Of a stretch of DNA of 64,000 nt, positions 61,155 to 64,000 are shown one piece after another. Within the stretch, counting starts at the first letter, position 1, and each line of letters begins with the position of its first letter. A model generated the notes under the pieces. It saw only the letters and a list, made by a program, of their open reading frames with translations, searched no databases and was not told where the DNA came from. The stretch lies in contig JANQNH010000030.1 in assembly GCA_028279655.1 (NCBI GenBank), forward strand, positions 1 to 64,000, given 5' to 3'. The DNA comes from Candidatus Nanoarchaeia archaeon (lineage in GTDB: Archaea; Nanobdellota; Nanobdellia; Woesearchaeales; JACPBV01). The position numbers and the translations under genes are program-made.

Positions 61155-62712
61155 ACACCCTTATATTATCCTTATTATACAATAAGGTATTATTCGCAAG
61201 ACTCATCTCAAAGGATTGCAGCTGATTTAATCCATCCCTGTTCCCGATCAACAAAAGATCAGAATAATCCATAACAATATAGGTAAAGTTCTTCTCATCC
61301 AGGCTTCCGCCTGCAGAGGTACCCATATACCTATGCCCCATCATGTATATAGACCTTGTCTTAGCCAAAGAAAGTGCACCCATATGGAACATATCAGCAT
61401 CATCAGGAACCTCACTCCCTCTTAACCAGGTTGAAAGTGCATGCTGAGAGGGATTTGCCCTTGCTATTATGCTCTTATAAGCTCCTTCTAAAGAATCCCT
61501 GGCACCAGCCCCTATAGAGATAAACACAACAATCATAAACGCAACCACCAAAACATACCTGATCAGGCTCTTATACCTCCTAAGCGCAGGAACAAGCTTA
61601 ACAAAAAAGGTATAAGCATAAAGAAGTCCTAAAACCATCAAAGGATAAAAGATATGGGCAGTCCCACTCAGAGACCTATGAACCCTTCCCTTGCCTATAA
61701 AATCAAGATGTATCATGATATAAAGGCTGACCAGCCATCCCAATATAACAAGATCCTTATTATTCCTTCGAAGCAGAAGAAACAAGACACCAAGCAAAAT
61801 CAATGGAACAGTCCAATAAGGCCCGATCATAGCACTATATGAAAAATACACAGGCGGTGTTCCAGTATTCTCCCTTGGAGCCTTAAACCATCCCAGTAAC
61901 CTGCCAAAATCCCCCTTAGCACTTTCCTCTGCCGTCCCAGACCTAAGCTTTACAAAAACATTCATAGACTGTGTTGGAAATATGCTCACTATCAGAAGAA
62001 ACAACACTATAGCAGCAGACACATGCTTAAGACTAAAGAATATCTTCCTCTCCTTAATAAAGAAGAACAACCCAATGATGATCAAAGCACCCACAGAATG
62101 AAAAAAATCCATAGGATGGATAAAAAAGTTTATAGCAAGAAGAAAAGACATGATATAAAGATAGACAGGCTTCTGCTCCTTCTTCAAAAAAGATGTAGCA
62201 TACTTATAGAAACAATATATTATCAAAGGAAGATAGGCAAAACCCATCCTCTCCGGCCACTGTCCCCACAAGAACACCATTATATCCCTCATAGAGAATA
62301 TCAGCAAAAACCCAGACAATAGAGCAGCCTCAAACCCAAAGAACCTCCGGATGATAAAATACACACTCAAGACGATCAATGAACAAAAGATTGCATTCAC
62401 AAGATATATAGGAAAATCACTCTCTCCTCCGATAGCTGCTCCGATCGCAAGCCCAGTATGGAACGGAGGAGGATACCATAGGGTATGCTGCTTAAACTCA
62501 TTATCCTTGCCATATCTCCTGTCGATATAGTGGGGAAGATCAGTAACTGATCTATCCGATGTATAGGTATAATCAGCAACCGCATAATGCGAGAAAGCAT
62601 CAACCTCCCCATAAGGCAGAGGATTGTCCTGTATAGGCAATGTCCAAAAATACAAACAAGTAAGATAAAGCAAGGTTACTATGATTGCCTCAACATTCTT
62701 ATTGACCTTCAT
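61141..62712 (-). CDS. GT-C-like multi-spanning membrane glycosyltransferase, second copy
   Basis: This 523-residue protein starts at ATG 62712 (TTG 62715 is the outer limit). After the first helix the outer loop reads LPYGEVDAFSHYAVADYTY, a DxxxH as in the protein at 58161, and LWYPPPFHTGLAIGAAIGG follows as a second loop. About ten helices lead to a small outer C-terminal domain (WLRGSEVPDDADMFHMGALSLAKTR). It probably transfers a lipid-linked sugar outside the cell. It shares layout and partner gene with 58161-60168 but differs strongly in sequence. Confidence 0.74.
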   Translation of the reverse strand: MKVNKNVEAIIVTLLYLTCLYFWTLPIQDNPLPYGEVDAFSHYAVADYTYTSDRSVTDLPHYIDRRYGKDNEFKQHTLWYPPPFHTGLAIGAAIGGESDFPIYLVNAIFCSLIVLSVYFIIRRFFGFEAALLSGFLLIFSMRDIMVFLWGQWPERMGFAYLPLIIYCFYKYATSFLKKEQKPVYLYIMSFLLAINFFIHPMDFFHSVGALIIIGLFFFIKERKIFFSLKHVSAAIVLFLLIVSIFPTQSMNVFVKLRSGTAEESAKGDFGRLLGWFKAPRENTGTPPVYFSYSAMIGPYWTVPLILLGVLFLLLRRNNKDLVILGWLVSLYIMIHLDFIGKGRVHRSLSGTAHIFYPLMVLGLLYAYTFFVKLVPALRRYKSLIRYVLVVAFMIVVFISIGAGARDSLEGAYKSIIARANPSQHALSTWLRGSEVPDDADMFHMGALSLAKTRSIYMMGHRYMGTSAGGSLDEKNFTYIVMDYSDLLLIGNRDGLNQLQSFEMSLANNTLLYNKDNIRVYEYG

Positions 62713-62818
62713 CAATAGATGCTAAACCTGGTTCATTAATAAATATTGTGGAAAAATGCATCATACTCTGGATAAGAATATGAAAAAAACAATAAAAAAT
62801 AATCCTATACTAGAATAT

Positions 62819-63082
62819 TTATCTTAATCTTTTGTTTACACTTTTCCTTCTATGCCTTACGTTAGCAACAACTCTTCCGTAACTTCTCCCAACCGGCACT
62901 ATTGTTATTGTCTTACCACTAACCAGGCCCCTAAGTCTACTAGTTGCTGATATGTAACCTCTTTGTCCTCTTTCGGGGGCTCTTACACCAGCTAACCTAA
63001 TCCTATTTGTTCCAGCAATCTTCCTATTTATAACTAAAGTGTCTCCATCAATTACCCTTTTTACGGTTCTTCTGATGGTCAT
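62819..63082 (-). CDS. Short staphylococcal-nuclease-like protein
   Basis: This protein of about 87 residues has the SNase core RVIDGDTLVINRKI, IRLAGVRAPERGQRG and VGRSYGRVVANVRH. Arg, Glu and a later Arg of the active site can be placed, but the Asp of the metal-binding DxPE motif is Arg (RAPE). The family usually has 130-150 residues; the C-terminal helices are missing, so it may be a remnant or a non-nuclease. ATG 63082 follows the antitoxin stop by 2 nt and has GGTGGT upstream. It is the third gene of the TumE operon. Confidence 0.72.
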   Translation of the reverse strand: MTIRRTVKRVIDGDTLVINRKIAGTNRIRLAGVRAPERGQRGYISATSRLRGLVSGKTITIVPVGRSYGRVVANVRHRRKSVNKRLR

Positions 63083-63084
63083 GA

Positions 63085-63573
63085 TTACCACCCCCCTACC
63101 ATCATTTTTTGATTAATATTTTCACCATCAACATATACTTCTACTAAAAGGGGTTCCTCTCTTTTATCTGATTGGATATTTGTTTCTAGTGCTTTCTCAA
63201 TTCTATCCATTGAATTATCTATACTTAACGGAAAAAGGATTATTTTCTTGTTTATTTGAGGAATTACTTTTCTACCATTCCTATACAAAGTTAAAACTTC
63301 GTGGCGTTCTAGTATTTTTAAATCTCTATTTATTGCTTGCTTTTTTCTTCCAGTAAGATCTGCTAACTCATTTAATGAATTAGGTCTTATTTTCTTAATT
63401 AATTTTACTAACTCTAATCTCTTTTTTGTAAATACCTCAAGCAAATCTTCATGATTTAAAAAGATTAAAGCACTATCTGGAACTTTGATCTTATCATTAA
63501 CTACTCCTTTTATTAGTTTTTTTACATCATTAGATTTACTAACTAACTTTTCATTTTGGATTTTCCTCTTCAT
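63085..63573 (-). CDS. HTH antitoxin-like protein (TumA-type)
   Basis: This 162-residue protein has a central winged helix (LVKLIKKIRPNSLNELADLTGRKKQAINRDLKILERHEVL, then wing TLYRNGRKVIP). The N-terminal 40 residues are basic and may bind the toxin. It matches HVO_A0114-type DNA-binding proteins, which pair with TumE-like toxins. It overlaps the TumE-like gene as ATGA. It probably represses the operon at the palindrome 63914-63934. Confidence 0.75.
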   Translation of the reverse strand: MKRKIQNEKLVSKSNDVKKLIKGVVNDKIKVPDSALIFLNHEDLLEVFTKKRLELVKLIKKIRPNSLNELADLTGRKKQAINRDLKILERHEVLTLYRNGRKVIPQINKKIILFPLSIDNSMDRIEKALETNIQSDKREEPLLVEVYVDGENINQKMMVGGW

Positions 63574-63908
63574 CGTTTCTCACTCTCCTTTGATTTTTTG
63601 TAATATTCTTTATATTTTTGGAAGTTCAATATTATTATTTCTGTATAATCTTCAACTATCTTATCATTTGAAAACTTTTCTTCCATAACTTTTAAAGGGA
63701 TTGGTTCTTTAGTTCTCCAAAATCTTTGCTCATGTAAAAATCCATGAAAATTATCAACTCTGTATATCTGATGCCATTTATTGCCTAGTACGCATCTATA
63801 GTTGAGTGCAAATTTCAAAATTCTCTTTTTATCTATGTAAAGCGTAACATCTAGGTAGTCTTCCGATGTTAACACTGTTGTAAATTTTTTAACTTTAATT
63901 GCTTTCAC
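63570..63908 (-). CDS. TumE-family toxin-like protein
   Basis: This 112-residue protein has LTSEDYLDVTLYIDKKRILKFALNYRCVLGNKWHQIYRVDNFHGFLHEQRFWR, the pattern of TumE (DUF6516) toxins encoded ahead of an HTH antitoxin. The biochemical action of the family is not clear to me. It starts at GTG 63908 about 30 nt from a TATA-like box (63937-63948 on this strand), so the message is likely leaderless. It leads a three-gene operon with the HTH protein and the nuclease-like protein. Confidence 0.75.
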   Translation of the reverse strand: MKAIKVKKFTTVLTSEDYLDVTLYIDKKRILKFALNYRCVLGNKWHQIYRVDNFHGFLHEQRFWRTKEPIPLKVMEEKFSNDKIVEDYTEIIILNFQKYKEYYKKSKESEKR

Positions 63909-63913
63909 CCTTA

Positions 63914-63934
63914 AGTAAACATAGTATGTTTACT
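63914..63934. promoter_or_regulatory. Palindromic operator of the TumE operon
   Basis: AGTAAACAT and ATGTTTACT are perfect 9-bp inverted arms around a 3-nt centre. The site lies between the TATA-like box and the GTG start at 63908, so binding by the HTH antitoxin would block transcription. Confidence 0.65.
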
Positions 63935-64000
63935 GTTATATTTAAATGTTTCGTTTAATAGTCCTGTATCATACTTCCCTCACTTAAACAGATAAAACCC

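Overview
The window looks like a chromosomal segment of a DPANN-type archaeon, probably Woesearchaeota-like; this placement is inferred, not proven. The archaeal signs are an AglB/STT3 oligosaccharyltransferase, a geranylgeranyl reductase-type flavoprotein, and TATA-like boxes about 25-30 nt upstream of many first genes, which suggests leaderless transcripts. Shine-Dalgarno sites appear mainly inside operons, and genes are packed with ATGA or TGATG overlaps. The DNA is AT-rich apart from a few compact GC-rich structured elements. I saw no tRNA, rRNA, CRISPR array or insertion sequence.

Layout. 1-4036 (minus): a truncated Cys-rich surface protein and a Tat-type lipoprotein. 4184-9836 (plus): geranylgeranyl reductase, AglB with an unusual repetitive acidic N-terminus, a GT2 enzyme and a DUF2304 protein. 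9839-12947: a GT9 heptosyltransferase-like enzyme and small proteins. 13000-17557: a ribbon-helix-helix/nucleotidyltransferase fusion regulator divergent from an ADP-heptose operon (cupin-HldD, HldE kinase, GmhB, GtrA, HldE adenylyltransferase). 17868-25762: methyltransferases, a polysaccharide deacetylase, a WbpB/WbpD/WbpE-like trio for a diacetamido-uronic acid sugar, a GT2 and a radical SAM enzyme. 25996-36239: radical SAM, two YfhO-like membrane proteins around a GtrA protein, then a second heptose set (GmhB, HddA-like kinase, GmhA, transaldolase) and a pair of SMR-like proteins. 36402-39512: a HEPN/MNT pair, a radical SAM enzyme and an AbrB/PIN pair. 39546-53508: epimerases, methyltransferases, an FAD enzyme, five more radical SAM enzymes counting those after 43360, GT2 enzymes, an HddC-like nucleotidyltransferase and a MntA/HepT pair. 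53611-57970: exported or membrane proteins of unknown role. 58161-62712: two GT-C-like membrane enzymes, each with a small membrane partner. 62819-63934: a TumE/TumA-like toxin-antitoxin pair and a nuclease-like gene.

Working together. Most of the window reads as one large surface-glycan locus. It encodes activated sugars (two nucleotide-heptose routes, a diacetamido-uronic acid route, several epimerases), lipid-phosphate-sugar GT2 enzymes with GtrA, DUF2304 and SMR-type membrane partners, GT-C transferases outside the membrane, and AglB for transfer to protein. Radical SAM enzymes and methyltransferases may modify the glycan or its lipid carrier. Toxin-antitoxin pairs are scattered between these operons.

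The most unusual items are: (1) an apparently near-complete dual ADP-/GDP-heptose pathway in an archaeon, including a transaldolase that could supply sedoheptulose 7-phosphate; (2) a DNA-binding domain fused to a catalytically degenerate nucleotidyltransferase, with matching inverted-repeat operators at its own promoter and at the heptose promoter; and (3) a family of GC-rich three-way-junction-like elements whose stems keep pairing while their sequences differ.
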